A DNA stretch of 64,000 nucleotides from Dastarcus helophoroides (Eukaryota; Arthropoda; Insecta; Coleoptera; Bothrideridae). This document shows positions 1-12,133 of the stretch, piece by piece (positions within the stretch are counted from its first letter, which is position 1; the number at the start of each line of letters is the position of its first letter). Below the pieces are notes generated by a model that saw nothing but the letters and a program-made list of their open reading frames with translations, searched no databases and was not told the DNA's origin. The translations under genes were made by a program, and so were the position numbers. The DNA lies in the NCBI GenBank assembly GCA_028583605.1, contig CM053331.1, forward strand, positions 17,654,857 to 17,718,856. The letters run 5' to 3'.

Positions 1-367
1 TTTTTTAATTTTTAAGCTTGGTAATAATTTAATAAAGAATTTAATTAAAAATAATACATAATTTATTTTAAATTTCCTGTAAATATGATACCTTAAAACC
101 ATTTAGGATATACCATGAATTTTTAAAATAAGAAGCATGTTTACATTGATTGAATGATTTAAATTTTGCCTGAATGTTGTTGTGTGTTTTTAAACATAAT
201 TTTTTACTACAGAATTATTAAAAAATTTAAGTAAAAAAATACTTCTTCCGGGATTGAATCGAGCCAAAAAAAATTGATAGAGAAGAAGTATGATAGCTCA
301 TTATGTCAACCTACAAGAGGTGAAACCCTTCAGAAATAAAAATGATACAAAAATGCAAGATAGAATG
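1..367. other. AT-rich DNA left of a solo LTR
   Basis: No gene is visible. The only structure is the first member of an imperfect 30-bp direct repeat (302-331, beginning TATGTCAACC). Its partner lies at 749-779, on the other side of the LTR. Confidence 0.4.
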
Positions 368-720
368 TGTAACGAAATGTAAATTATAGAATTTAGTTTG
401 CAAGAAAATTTTTTAAAAAGATCTGATAAGGAGAAAGCGGTCGCGATAACGAAGCAAACGGCAGATAAGCATTCCAGAAATTTCGGTAAACGACAAGCCT
501 TATCTGCGGGATTTTTGTAGAACTTGGGAGCCAAAACTATATAAGGCGGTCGCCTTTCCCTCGAATCAGTTAGTCAGTGTAGTTAATTAGTGAGTTAGTG
601 GTCAGAAGTCAATAAGTAAGTTAATTATTCAGTTGTGGTGTTCCGAGTTAAGTTTAGAAATAAAGTGGGTATAATTCAGTAAGTGCTAATAATCATTTCG
701 AACCGATAACACACGTAACA
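368..720 (+). mobile_element. Solo LTR, family shared with 11803-12133
   Basis: A 353-bp LTR-like unit. It starts TGTAACGAAATG and ends ACACGTAACA, so the ends are TG...CA with a short inverted match. It contains a TATA-like box (TATATAAGG near 538), an initiator-like TCAGT cluster about 30-40 bp downstream and an AATAAA signal near 660. The same ordered elements occur on the minus strand at 11803-12133, including TTTCCCTC, TCAGTTAGTCA, GTGTTCCGA and the end block around CCGATAACAC. Flanking 5-mers GAATG and GAAGG match at 4 of 5 positions, like a decayed target-site duplication. No internal retroelement coding follows, so I call it a solo LTR. The superfamily is not determined. Confidence 0.6.
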
Positions 721-748
721 GAAGGAAAGAGTAATCACTATAGTTTAG

Positions 749-779
749 TATGTCAACCATACTAGAGGCGAAACTCTTC
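749..779 (+). repeat. Direct-repeat partner of 302-331
   Basis: TATGTCAACC followed by a diverged AAGAGGTGAAAC block recurs here, 447 bp after the first copy. It lies outside both LTR boundaries and is too long for an LTR target-site duplication. It could be a short tandem unit that predates the LTR. Confidence 0.4.
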
Positions 780-783
780 GATC

Positions 784-3020
784 AGAGCATTAACTAAAAT
801 ATAATATAGCAAAAAAATATTGAGCAATCAGTAAATAAAAAAAACGAAATTATTGGAATAAAAAACCGGAAAAAACAAATGTCGAAAATTCGAACTCTAG
901 CCCAGGCAAATTACCCTTTTCCTTCCTAAAAATTTTACCAAAGCAGAAAACTTTTAAAATTTACTTTAAGCACCCAATGTAAGGGTTTAAGAGACCAATT
1001 ATGGGCGTCACTTAAATATTAGATTTAAAAAGCCGCGATTTTTAGCAGTTTCTTTCACTTTTTTGCTTATAATTCAAAAATGTCGGGACCTACAGAAAAA
1101 GTCGTCGTTACCGAAATTAAGGACTATTAATTTTATACTAAATTACATACTTAAAAGCTGAAGTTGGTTCAGCCGTTTACCCAGTATCGATCGTCGAAGT
1201 TCGGCAAATACCAACTTGCCCAAAATTAGTTATACTCCCCTAAATTTATAAAATAAGTTTTGGTCTTTAATTTAAAAGCTTGTTTACCTAAAGCGATCGT
1301 AACAGAAGAAGAATATTCAATATCTATCAGGTTCTTGGTAATGTAACCAGGAACAATGTTTTTTTTTCAAAAACTGCAATAACCCCATCTTAGTTAAATG
1401 GAAAAAGGATCATTATTTAGGCAGGACTAAACGGCATCGAAAATTTTATTTTTCTCTTATAAAATTGTTTTTAGACTACAAAGAAATAATTTAGAGAGTA
1501 CCGAAGTTAAAAAGTTAACTTGGTAAATAACGGACATTCCACTGACCATATAGGGGTATTACATATTTAGTTGTTTCATTGTCTTCTAAGTTCCTAAATA
1601 ATTAAGTACGACTTTATGTAAATGTGTATTTGGTTGTTAATTTAATTAGCATTTATCACTGATTCCAAATAGCAAAATTTGGTCTGTGGCCCATGTCTTT
1701 TAAGTATACCTAGAACAGTTGGCCATGATTAGGTGAAGAAAAAAAATTAGAGCAAAAGAAAAAGAATTTTTTTAGAAGCTGAAACCAAATACAATATTTG
1801 CCACCATGGATATCAGTCGTAAAAAAATGGGCCATTTCTCCTTTTTATAGATTTAAGATGGCTACATCAGTATTGCAAATTATATGTAATTAATTTTCAT
1901 AAAATTATTATGCATGTCATTGCGCAATAAAGTAATTATAAGAAATAACTGCCAACTTATTTATACCCGTCGATTACCTAAAATTCAAGAGATTGAAAAT
2001 AACCAGCAAGAATATTTATATGTGACAGAAAATAATTATTAAAATGACTTACATTTTCTTTTCACAGCTCTAGATAACAAAAAATCTTGGTGAGTTGTTC
2101 TTCGACACGAGTAATTTAAGTCATATGAATTTAAATCCCTTTATCAAAAATTAAGGTATCTCTCCTCTATGGCCATTTTCCGTAGACTTTCCCTACATCA
2201 CATATCACATCATATAGAAATTTAATACATTGTTAAGGTTATAAGTAATATTAATTATATATTTGTTGCTGTAAGATATAAGTATTATGCATTCTAATTA
2301 GAAGTTTTAAATGCATAAGAATTAAGAGATAATAAAAAGTCTTTCTGTAACTTAGATTACAGTTTTGGCAAATGAACAAGTAGCCTTAATCCGAGCCATA
2401 GCCATTACCTAGGAAAAGTTAACTTGGTCCATACTAGCAAAAAGCAGTGTCTGGCTAGTATATTTTCCTAGACCGAGGCGTCGCGCGAATAATTGTGCCA
2501 AACTAAATGAGGTGTACGTTTATAATTAGGCTTGTTCTTTAACTGTCCCGACTGCACTAGCTCTAATGCCGAATTTAAATTGTTAATTTCATTTGATAAT
2601 TAGGGTAATTTTTAAACAGTTTTACCACATACCGTTGAAATTAATTCCCTCCTGTAAAAACTTTTTATTGGGTTTAAACGGTGGTCGGCGCAAAATTAGA
2701 GCTATTTAATTTCTGAAGGTGTTCACAAAGTTCATTTCAGTTTTTTGTCCCTAGGTAAAACAGCGTTTATAATTACGTTATAGGAAAATATAGTATGTTT
2801 TTCACGTGCAAATTATTGCATAACTGAGCAAATGTGTAGCCTGGGGATCATTGATATGCATGGATATTGTAACATCAATGCTGAACTGTAGAAAATATGG
2901 CAATATCGATGTTAAGAATAAAATAACTTCGATGTTGATTAGAAAGAGCAGACAAGGTTTAGAAAAATTATTCTCTACATATATGTAATACTTCTATATA
3001 GCCAGCTCCGCGTTTTAGGT
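784..3020. other. No recognisable gene or repeat
   Basis: About 2.2 kb of AT-rich sequence with stops in every frame. I see no family-level similarity to other parts of the window. Confidence 0.4.
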
Positions 3021-3024
3021 AAGA

Positions 3025-3455
3025 AAAACTTCTCTTTCTCGTCAGGTTTCACATGAGGTGATGAGTTGCAATGCGCATATGTTGGAAATCAGCTGTGCAC
3101 GGCCAAACATAAACACCGGTTTAACCCGCGCCTAGCGATTGGTTCATTTAGGTTATTCATGCGCAACACTCGCCAATCACCCATGTTTCACCTTTATTGG
3201 ATTTGGTCACAATAAACCCGGGAAGAGAATAGGGAGCTGGCCACATAGAAGTATTACACATATGATTCTCTCTAATACTATACGGAACTTGCGTATAGAT
3301 CGTAGCGCCAACACAGCGGCGGAATGTTGCCCAATTTGCTGCAATTATTTGAATGTTAATGTTGAAATGTATAAGATATTGGTATAAAATGGATAAAATA
3401 ATAGATTCTGGATTTGTTCCCGTTAATATGGTTATTAAATAAAGTGATATTAAAG
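3025..3455 (+). promoter_or_regulatory. CpG-richer island with CCAAT boxes, possible promoter and 5' exon
   Basis: This stretch is clearly richer in G, C and CpG than its surroundings. It carries an inverted CCAAT box (ATTGG, near 3137), a forward CCAAT (near 3172) and another ATTGG (near 3196) within about 65 bp. It ends near AAAG/GTAAGG at 3455/3456, a good splice-donor match. A frame of 82 codons (3139-3387) crosses it but shows no recognisable domain, so I do not call it a gene. A TSS with an untranslated first exon is the inference. An old GC-rich repeat fragment is the alternative. Confidence 0.25.
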
Positions 3456-3460
3456 GTAAG

Positions 3461-6400
3461 GGACTGAAATTGTTTCAGAATAACCATGTTTATGACGTTT
3501 TTGAAAGACAATTAGTGAACGAAACTTAATCTGTTATCAAGGCCAAAGTAATACCGCGAATGGACGTTTATAAACTTCGCCTTGAACTTGTCTGTTTTTT
3601 GCATCTTTCTCTAATTAATTCTTTTATACCGAGTAGCAATTGTCTTTGTGTCTCGCTTATTATATTGTTGGTATATAAGCAGGATGACAGAAGAAGTTTG
3701 ATTTATTACCAGCAACAAAGTGTTCGCTGCAAATGTAGGACTTTATAGGTTCCACAGTGTTCCACCTTTGCTATATTAAAATGATTTTTATTATCAATAA
3801 CAGTAATTTTTATAAGCAAATATTAAATAAAAAGCACTGTAGATTGTCATATTCAATTTTTTAAAGGTAATAAATGAATGACTACTGAACTAATTTTTGC
3901 GTTGAACACCTGTAATTCAGCCTTCTCGCAAGTCTTGCTTCCATAGCTGAGAGCAAAGAATAAAACTTCACTTCTGCATTTTTGCAGCTCCCAATTTTAT
4001 AGTTACCAGCACAATAGGTGGCTACCGCACATTGCAATTTATTTAGTTGATATTTTATTTATTTATTTTCATTTTTTATAAATTTCAGTAAAAATTAAAT
4101 AACAATTATTAATATTTTGTTCATTTTATGGCAATGCCCTAATCATTTCAACAGTAATATTTCAATAATTACAGGAAATTTTGTAACATTTCTTCGCTGT
4201 GCCTGAAATTTATACGCAAGAGTCACTTTCTATGACTAACAATTATGATGGAACAAATGTCATTTCAGCACCACTTGTGGCTCGGGCTACAAACTTTTCG
4301 GTCGTGTGAAATATGCGCCATTATACTACTTGTTGCAGAATATATTATTTTTGATATTGAAGACTTAGCATCCGTGGCTTTTACCGATTGTATATGTTGC
4401 CATCCAATCCGTTTGGCAGATTTACAGAGTGATTTTTGGAAAACGAACCACCCCAAAATATTTAGAAAACAAAAAAAAATTCACAGATTTCGCAATCCTT
4501 GCAACCAACGGAGATATTGGAAATGATAACACCAAATAGAAACATAATTAACACTTTATTTAACATACAAGGTTACTCAGGGTATTTACAAATTTCGAAG
4601 ACAACGCCTGGCCGTTGATCTGGAATAATAAATACGAATTACGAAAAAAAAATAATGTTTACTTTTCGAATTGCAGACTTTCAAAGTTGTTATAAAAAAT
4701 AATTTAATTAATAATTTCATAACCTCTTTACCGATCGTGTCGAAATAGGAAACCTTTATTTATTTAGATTATTAAGGCTAGAATCTTAGTGACGTCGACC
4801 TTTGTGTTGTCCGACACTCATTGACACGACAATTATCAATGTATCTTCGAAGTAGTAAATAATAATAATTACATAAAATATGTATTGATTTACAAAAATA
4901 CCTATTACGTTTAGTTTTTATTTTTTTTATAACTGATTAAAATGTCGTGGCTGACTGTGTTGAAAGTGTTTGCAGATGTGTCTTACACCACATGAATTTT
5001 ACGGCCCTTCACTGTTTGTTTGAACCCCCTGGTTGGATAATTAGTACATTTCAGAAATTTGTCATTCCGACAAGTGGTTCTTAGATATTCTGTCATCCCT
5101 ATTTTTTCCAAGTTTAAGAATCATTTTATTGACACTGAATGTGCCTTCTTCCCTTTTTGAAAGGCAACATTACAATGAATAGACCACAGGGTGCTCGTAA
5201 TTAGTAATTGTCTTGAAAGTGTTATTCCTGGCCTTTTCTTCTTGGGATAAAAGTATTTTGTTTTCAGTTTCCTCTTGATCCTAAAATTTATTGCCCCGGT
5301 CATGTAATTGTTCTTCCTGACAAAAGACAAAAATTTATGGTCTTTGAATTGCATGTTATATTTTTGTTTCTTTGAATGGACTTTTAAATGACCAGCTGCA
5401 TTCAACCCAATTTGGTTTCTTGAAAATGAAGTTATTTTTTTCTGATTTCAATGGAATTTCTAATTACTCCCAAAAAAAACTTGTTTCAGTTAATAAATCT
5501 ATTTAGATTATTAAGCACTGAAATCAGGATCATCGGGAAAAACATTAGAGGGAAGTTGAATGGCAAATTTATCAATCTTAAAAATTGAGGTTGGTTCTGT
5601 GATTTTGTTTATCATATTCCAGATCATACGTGAATTCGTTTAGATGTGATTTGATTCATATGTTACATTACTTCAAACTCTTTTAAAGAAAATTACAATT
5701 TTTGAACTAATGCTGAAGTAATGATGATCGCTTGATATCCTGGATTTAACAATGCTGGAAATTGTTTAAAGTTACTGCATCTATTTCTAATTAAAACTAG
5801 AGCTGAACTTGTACTGATTGCCATTTTCGCTTTGCATGACCGTTTAATTTTTCGGCTCTTATGGGAATAATAAATAAAAGTAATTCCCTTTTTTGCCGAA
5901 AGCTCTAAAACGTTTATCACAGTTAATTAGTTGTCTGGTTCTTGTGAATTAAAAAATGTTTAGGACGCTGTGACCTGTTCTTTTATTTTAAAGCGGTCTT
6001 GCAGCAACTCTATTGCATAATTAATTAATAATAATAATTAGCTGATAATGACAATGATTTAATAACGTCACTTGAATCTTCTTCCACAGAATCGCAAAGA
6101 TAATGAAATTTCTTAATATCAAAAATACGCTTGTCGTATTGAACTGACCACTTGAATGTATCTACAAACAAAAATGGGAATAGATGAGGGCTTTAAATTA
6201 GCGACAGATATGGTATTTAATTATCTCGAGCCGTTTAAAAGTGACAGAGTGAGTCAGATTGAATTAGTAAATTTCAATTTATGTCACTTAAAATTTTAGC
6301 GCATGTTCAAATAAAAAAGTCATCAAGTGTGCTCTAAGCTTTTTAGAAGAGAACGTAGCGAACACGGCATTCGATTACTTATTGATTATTTTGGTTCATC

Positions 6401-6540
6401 CATCAAGGGTCATTTTGATGTCTTATTTATCCAGAGAGGTTAAAATTTTCTAACCCAAGGAAAATCGACTAGAAATCTATTTTACTCTTATTTTAACTCT
6501 TCTTTACAAACTTATGCGCTTATGCTTTCAAAATAATTAT
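3461..6540. other. No recognisable gene
   Basis: AT-rich sequence with short frames on both strands (for example 4245-4526 and 5121-5405). None has a domain, a compositional shift or a partner repeat in the window. Confidence 0.4.
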
Positions 6541-8740
6541 AAACACAAATTTTGGGGTTTTCCGAAATTTAATAATTTCTTACACAATTCCCAATTTTTT
6601 AAATTTTTACATTAAACTTGCAATTCTTGTGTTTTTTCTTAAAACCTCGGATTTCAAACGGATTAAAAATTTGAACATCAGTCTTGCGAGTCTAACTCAA
6701 GATATTGCATTAAAAAAATAAACATAGAGTATTTTCTTGAAATTATGACTTTTTCACAAAATTCCTCAACCTTTCAAAATGTCATTTATTTTTCTTAAAC
6801 TGTCAATAAATATTTACGTTTTGTTTCAAATTTTCATGTTAAATAATAAATTCTAAATATTTCTAAAGATTTTGACCTATTTTCGAAATTGTGACCTCAG
6901 TCTAAAAATTTCTTAAAATTATAAATATATAAACTCGAAAATTCAAGATTTTTTATCGAAATTTTGTAATGTCAACTTTTTTTTTCGAAATTTAAGATCC
7001 CCTTTTTTATTAAATCATGAGAGGTTGGTTTCCTCAAATTTTAAAATCCCAAAACTCAAACTTGACTTTCTACTCTTATTTCCAACACCAATAAAGGTTT
7101 TAACCACTGTCAAAGCTTTAATTTTTTATTTTTAAGGTTTTAAATTTAATCTAGACTCTTTTTTCAAGAACACAAGTCATTTATTTAAAATTTTTACTTT
7201 AAATGAAATATTCTAATTTTTTTCAAATGATTTTGATTTAGTTGCAAAATTTCATCTTTAACCTCAAAATATTGACATATGTTTTGAAATTTTAGAACAT
7301 TATGAATTTTTTGAAATCCTGGAATAAATTTAATTTTCAACTCTTTTCGCATTTTGTAATTTTTTTAAAATGAAATAACAACCGAGTCTTTGACTATTTT
7401 GGTAAAATTTCAATTTCATCCTTTTTGTAAAGATATTTCAAATTTTTTTTCAAAGAGATTTTGATTTTTTTCCCATGAAATTTGTGTTTTTCTTTAAACA
7501 TTTTATCCAAAGAAATTTTTTTAGAATTTTAACCTTTGCTGGAGATTTTTGTCTTTAAAATATTATTTCTTGTAAAAATTTTTCATTTCTCTAATTTGTT
7601 TTAGAAAAGTTAAAGTTTTTCACAAAATGTTAATATTTTAAAGTTTCTTTTATTTTGTAAATTTGATAAGAAACTTAAAATTATTAAGTACTAGCTGGCC
7701 CTGGCGAACTTCGTACCACCTCAGAATTAATAAATATTGTGTTAACTTATTAGAATGAACATTTTCAAAAGAAAATAAGGATTTTAAAAAAAGTTTATAT
7801 TTTGAAAAAAAAAGTTTAAATTTTATAAAATTGTCGACATTTTCAATAATTGTGCGAATGTAAAAAGATAAAATTTTGGAAAAATATCGACATGTAAAAT
7901 AAATTGCAGAATTTTTAATTAAATTTTCAAAGAAGTTGAAATTTTGAATATTGAAGAAAACTTAAAATAATCAAAAAAATTATGATTATCAAAAAGGCTG
8001 AAATTTTGAAGAGGTAAAATTTTGGAAAAAGTCCAACTTTTGAGTAGTTCAAATTTAAAATAAAAACTCACTTTTTTAAAAGTCAAAGATTTAATCGGAA
8101 ATGTTGAAAAAAATTATAAATAATATTTTGAAAAAAGTTTGAACTTTAAAAAAAATCAAGTTTGCACAGTTTTTTCTGAAATGGAATCGCCATTTTTAGA
8201 AAAATTCGAAATTTTACGAATTAGCTAGAAATTTCAAAATAAGTTTTTAAGAAATGTCTCACTTAAATGAAAAATCAAAATTTTCGAATAAAGGATCGGC
8301 AGCTTGCAAAGAATGTCAAAATTTTGAAAATAGTTTAAATTAAAAAAATAGTCGAACTTTTTAAGTTATGCAAACATTTTGAATTTTGAAAAATAGGTAA
8401 AACTAAAAACTTCGAATATTTGAAAAAAACTCCACCGAAATGTTTAAATATTTTCGAAAATGTAGATGTTTTTAAAAGAGTACACACACATTTTCGAAAA
8501 ACTCAATACTTAAAATTAAAATAAAGTTGAAATTATAAGAAAAGAGTCTAAATTTTGGAACATAATCAAAATTTGAAAAAAAAATCTAGTCTTTCAAATA
8601 ACGCGACATAATTCAAAAATTTTCATTGACAAATTTTCTAAGAAATCTAAAATTTTCGAAAAGTTACCATACATTTTGAAAATGTCGAAATTTATTTTTA
8701 GTTGAAGTTTTAAAAAGTTAAAATTTTGAAGAAATCCCCA
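6540..8740. repeat. Strand-asymmetric low-complexity block
   Basis: About 6540-7685 is T-rich on the plus strand, built from degenerate AATTTT/TTTCAAA-type words. About 7720-8740 is A-rich, with the complementary words AAAATTTTGAA and TTTCGAAAA. The switch sits at a short GC-richer insert near 7690-7720 (CTAGCTGGCCCTGGCGAAC). The two halves look like the decayed arms of a large palindrome or an expanded satellite whose orientation flips. Similar text recurs at 21480-23200 and 54110-54480. Confidence 0.5.
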
Positions 8741-9254
8741 TTTCGACTTTTTTCTCGAAATTACGACTTTTTTCTGAAAATTTCGACTTCTTTTCGCGAA
8801 ATTTTGACTTTGTTCTTAAAATTTTGACTTTTTTTCTCAAATTTCGATTTTTTCTCGAAATTTTGATCTTTTTCTTGAAACTTCGTTTTTTTCTCAAACT
8901 TCGACTTTTTTCTCAAAATTTCGACTTTTTTTCGCGAAATTTCGACTTTTTTCTTGAAATCTCGACTATTATTTCAAATTTCGATTTTTTTCTCAAAATA
9001 TTTCAAAATTTCGACTTTTTTTCCCAAAATTTCGACTTTTTTCTTAAACTTCGATTTTTCTGGAAATTTCGACTTTTTTCTCAAATTTCGATTTTTCTCG
9101 AGATGTTGACTTTTTCTCAATTTCGATTTTTTCTCGAAATTTCGACAAGTTTTCTAAGAAATCTAAAATTTTCGAAAAGTTACCATACATTTTGAAAATG
9201 TCGAAATTTTTAGTTGAAGTTTTAAAAAGTTAAAATTTTGAAGAAATCCTCATT
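8627..9254 (+). repeat. 20-bp minisatellite between 112-bp direct repeats
   Basis: About 20 units of 17-21 bp, consensus TTTCGACTTTTTTCTCGAAA, run from 8741 to 9146. Each unit is partly self-complementary (TTTCGA against TCGAAA). The array is bracketed by near-identical direct repeats at 8627-8740 and 9144-9254, both of which contain the words CTAAGAAATC and GTTACCATAC. A 123-codon frame (8824-9195) is only the translated minisatellite, rich in F, L and S, and is not a gene. Confidence 0.85.
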
Positions 9255-9275
9255 TTTGGTAAAATATAAAACGCT

Positions 9276-9323
9276 AAACATTGTCTCAGGACCCCCATTA
9301 GTTTTGGCTACGAGCCGCCACTG
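9276..9323 (-). mobile_element. hAT-like element terminus
   Basis: Read on the minus strand from 9323, the sequence starts CACTG/CAGTGGCGG-like text: CAGTGGCGGCTCG, then CCAAAACTAATGGGGGT. This matches the terminus at 62211, which borders a real hAT transposase remnant. The element would extend leftward into the low-complexity block. I could not find its other end. Confidence 0.5.
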
Positions 9324-9676
9324 CGCAGCATGCTCGTATCTTCCAGTTTAGATGTTAGAAAAAACTCGCCGACAATTTTACAACAGACTGGAATTTGTTT
9401 AGCGCAGTTTGTTTAAAGAGTTATTATGTTATATTCTTCATTAGAATTATTATTTATTTTGTTTAAGAAATCTCGTTTATTTATTTTGGTTATCAAAGAA
9501 TATCAGTTTTATTTTGCCTCAGACGTTGATTAAATCAATGGACTAAAGAACAAACAGCATATTGTACGCAAATTTTAATAACATTGTTGCCTGCCAGTAG
9601 TAATCCCGTAACAAAACACGTTAAAAGCTATGATGTACTACTGAAATCTCCACCAGCACTGATCGCTGCGCTCTAG

Positions 9677-9782
9677 GTTGAATTGTTTACTCCGGTGTAG
9701 AAGAATACAAGGCGCCGCCCATATGTCCCACTATTAGTTCTCAATGTTAAATCTCTCATTAACATTCTCCCTATGGACAGTG
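9677..9782 (+). repeat. Interspersed repeat, partner at 56125-56224
   Basis: About 105 bp shared with 56125-56224. Common landmarks in the same order are GAAGAATACAA, a GTCC...TCCCAC block and CTCCCTATGGACAGT. No coding was recognised and the family is unknown. Confidence 0.6.
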
Positions 9783-9901
9783 TTTGACTTTCCTGATGTG
9801 TATGTTGCATTGCTCCTTGTGCGGTTGAGTGGGTTATTCAAAAGTGGCGCTAAAACTCGGAAGTCTAATTCGTCGTTCTAAAATTAGAGAAAGAGAATAT
9901 C

Positions 9902-9984
9902 CGCGCAACTTTAGCGATCGTATCTTGTCAACTTTAACGAGCGGAGAACTTTAACGGGCGCAACTTTAACGGAAGTCGACTGTA
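9902..9984 (-). mobile_element. Pogo-type transposon end with subterminal repeats
   Basis: Read on the minus strand from 9982, the end is CAGTCGACTTCC, abutting TA (9983-9984). Inside it are three spaced copies of the word GTTAAAGTT with CG-rich spacers. A CAGT-type end next to TA, with repeated subterminal motifs, is typical of pogo/Tc1-mariner elements. I saw no partner end, so this is a fragment. Confidence 0.45.
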
Positions 9985-11348
9985 TAGAAGTAAATATCAT
10001 ATGAAAGAAAAGCTATTGATTTTTTACATCTTATTTTTGTTTTTGATGAGTCGCAGAAAAAACTCGTTGTACAATTTAAGCTTATTTTCCATATCCCACT
10101 CGAATGGTTGAGGCAGCACACAAATTTCGTTCTCGTGCGATATGGTCATCATATCCATTGTTGTACAAATTACTGTTTTAAGATTTTTCAAATAACCTAA
10201 CTAAATACTGAAAACCTTTTCATGAAATGCAGCATTCTAGTTTTCAAATGGCGTTGTCATTTAGGCTTATTCAATGGGAGAGGATGGATTCGAGGAGGTG
10301 AGTTACAACGGGTTAGGTTTTATCCCATAATACAAAACAAGTTTCGAAGAATTTTTGATAATTATTTTTGTTACCCAAATGTACCTACTTTTTTTTAAGA
10401 ATTTCTCCCGGTATATTTAAATTCGTGGATTATTGCTTTTGCATTATTGTATAAGAAGGTAAGCCCAAAGTTATATTACGTATATGTATTTATTCAGAGA
10501 AAACGCAACAAAATAAATTATCATTTAATAAGGCGCGATTGCCTTTTCAGCCAAAATTAATATTTTTAAATCTTTAAAAATTACACAAATTTGAAAGAGA
10601 GTTTTATCACACTTCTCGGCCTCTTTGAAAAATATGTTCAAAGATAAGCTCTTTTAAATGAATAGTCAAGTGGTTGGCACAAGCGTAAGAGCTATTACTT
10701 GTAAGTTTTATATAAAGCTTGTTAGAGCTTTAGAATTCAAGTTTTCATTAGATGTAAAGTAAGTAATCTACAGTGGCGTAATGCGAGTTTTTAGAACGAA
10801 ACCGCAAAGAGGAAAGACATTTTAAAAGTTAGCTGTAGCGAAATGTTTTCTCGTTGGAAGCTTACAACGGTTTCTCTGTTTCCCTTAGAAGATAATTACG
10901 ATGATAATGACGCAATTAGTAACCAGATAATGAAAATGATAATTTTCTTGGAGGAACAAGCTGTGTTAACCAATAAAGATATTCCTTGCATCGAATTTGT
11001 TTTATCTCGTGCGATATATATTTTACCTCGGACTTAGCTTCAAATTGTATGTTTTAATTTTTAATGCGATTGTATCACGGAAAAAGATTATTGACTAACC
11101 TGCTAATAAGCAAATCTGGACATAACAAGGGGATATTTTGTCACCAATGTTTGAATAGGTTCTTTACAGACACTTATTTACAACATTATGAATTGCGGTC
11201 TACCTAAAACTCGTTGTCTGTACCTCCACGTTAAAATCGCATTCGCCATTTTCAAATGTATCTTTGGAAAAATAGTGAACACTTGAAAATGTGGGATATT
11301 CCGAGCGTCCTTATAATCATTGATATTCTTCAATGCACATGGGTTTAC
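9985..11348. other. No recognisable gene
   Basis: A 64-codon frame at 10843-11037 begins MFSRWKLTTV and has no recognised domain. The text CAGTGGCGTAATGCG near 10773 resembles a hAT-type end, but no partner is seen. Confidence 0.3.
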
Positions 11349-11631
11349 CTGCGGCATTTTCAACTGCTCCCTTTATATAGATTTTGAAAAGGAAGGAAAT
11401 ATAATATGTAGGGTGATATTGTGAATGAAGTAGTAAAATATGATGATTTCTAGCGGCTTTGTTTCCAATAAGTTTGGATGCTTCTTTTCGCATGTTAGTG
11501 AAACATCTTAAAGTAATGACACCAACAGAAACTCTACCACTTCTAGATGATTTGGCTTCAGCTCGATCGTGGAAGTTCATCGAATAAGTAGTAGTATTAT
11601 AGTAGTGTAAGCAGCTAGAATTAGCCGACAT
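11349..11631 (-). CDS. Unassigned minus-strand frame, possible exon
   Basis: An ATG in good insect context (AACA before the ATG) opens a frame of about 94 codons that reaches GCCGCAG/GTAAAC at 11349/11348, a plausible splice donor. Read straight through, it continues to a stop at 11317 (104 codons). The product is basic and mixed in composition (starts MSANSSCLHYY, later VGVITLRCF and KLIGNKAARNH). It has no signal peptide, no low-complexity run and no domain I recognise. It does not overlap an identified repeat. It could be a host-gene 5' exon, a decayed transposon exon or chance. Confidence 0.2.
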
Positions 11632-11802
11632 TGTTTATATTTCGTAGCGCCAACCGGTGAGGTACCCCTAATTTTATTTGATATTTTATCACTTTTAGAT
11701 TTAGATACAATGGATGTAGAAGTGTTTTACGAACATCGTAGTAACTTATAAATTGTCGTTATTGCTTTTTTGATAAATTATTTTCTTAAATTTTAATAAT
11801 AT

Positions 11803-12133
11803 TGTTGCGTGTAATCGGTCCGAAAATAAAAACTTCGTGAATTGTAAGCACTTTATTTCAAACTTATTTCGGAACACTACGATTATGATTCACTTAATTA
11901 TCAGACTATCTATCTGACTTGACTAACCAACTGACTCCTGAGGGAAAGACGACCTCGTATTTATACCGTTCCGGTTTTCTAGACGGACGGATCTCTGTAA
12001 AGATAAGATTATCGCTTGCGAAAACTCCTGGAGCGCTGATCTGCCGTATGATTCATTCTTGCGGCCGCTTCTCATTATCAAATGTTTCTAGAGAATTCTT
12101 TACACAATGGCTAATACACATTTCATAACTACA
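11803..12133 (-). mobile_element. Solo LTR, same family as 368-720
   Basis: On the minus strand the unit starts TGTAGTTATGAAATG and ends ACACGCAACA. It contains a TATA-like TATAAATACG, a TTTCCCTC block, a TCAGTTGGTTAGTCA initiator region and AATAAA, in the same order as the LTR at 368-720. It is about 331 bp. Flanks do not show a clear target-site duplication, so the insertion is old or rearranged. Confidence 0.6.

Noticed and set aside
4245..4526. 93-codon frame on plus, with a 63-codon frame opposite
   Set aside because: Overlapping on both strands, no domain and no start context; consistent with chance.
5121..5405. 94-codon minus-strand frame rich in K
   Set aside because: No recognised domain, no start context and no conservation evidence inside the window.
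8824..9195. 123-codon frame rich in F, L and S
   Set aside because: Direct translation of the 20-bp minisatellite.
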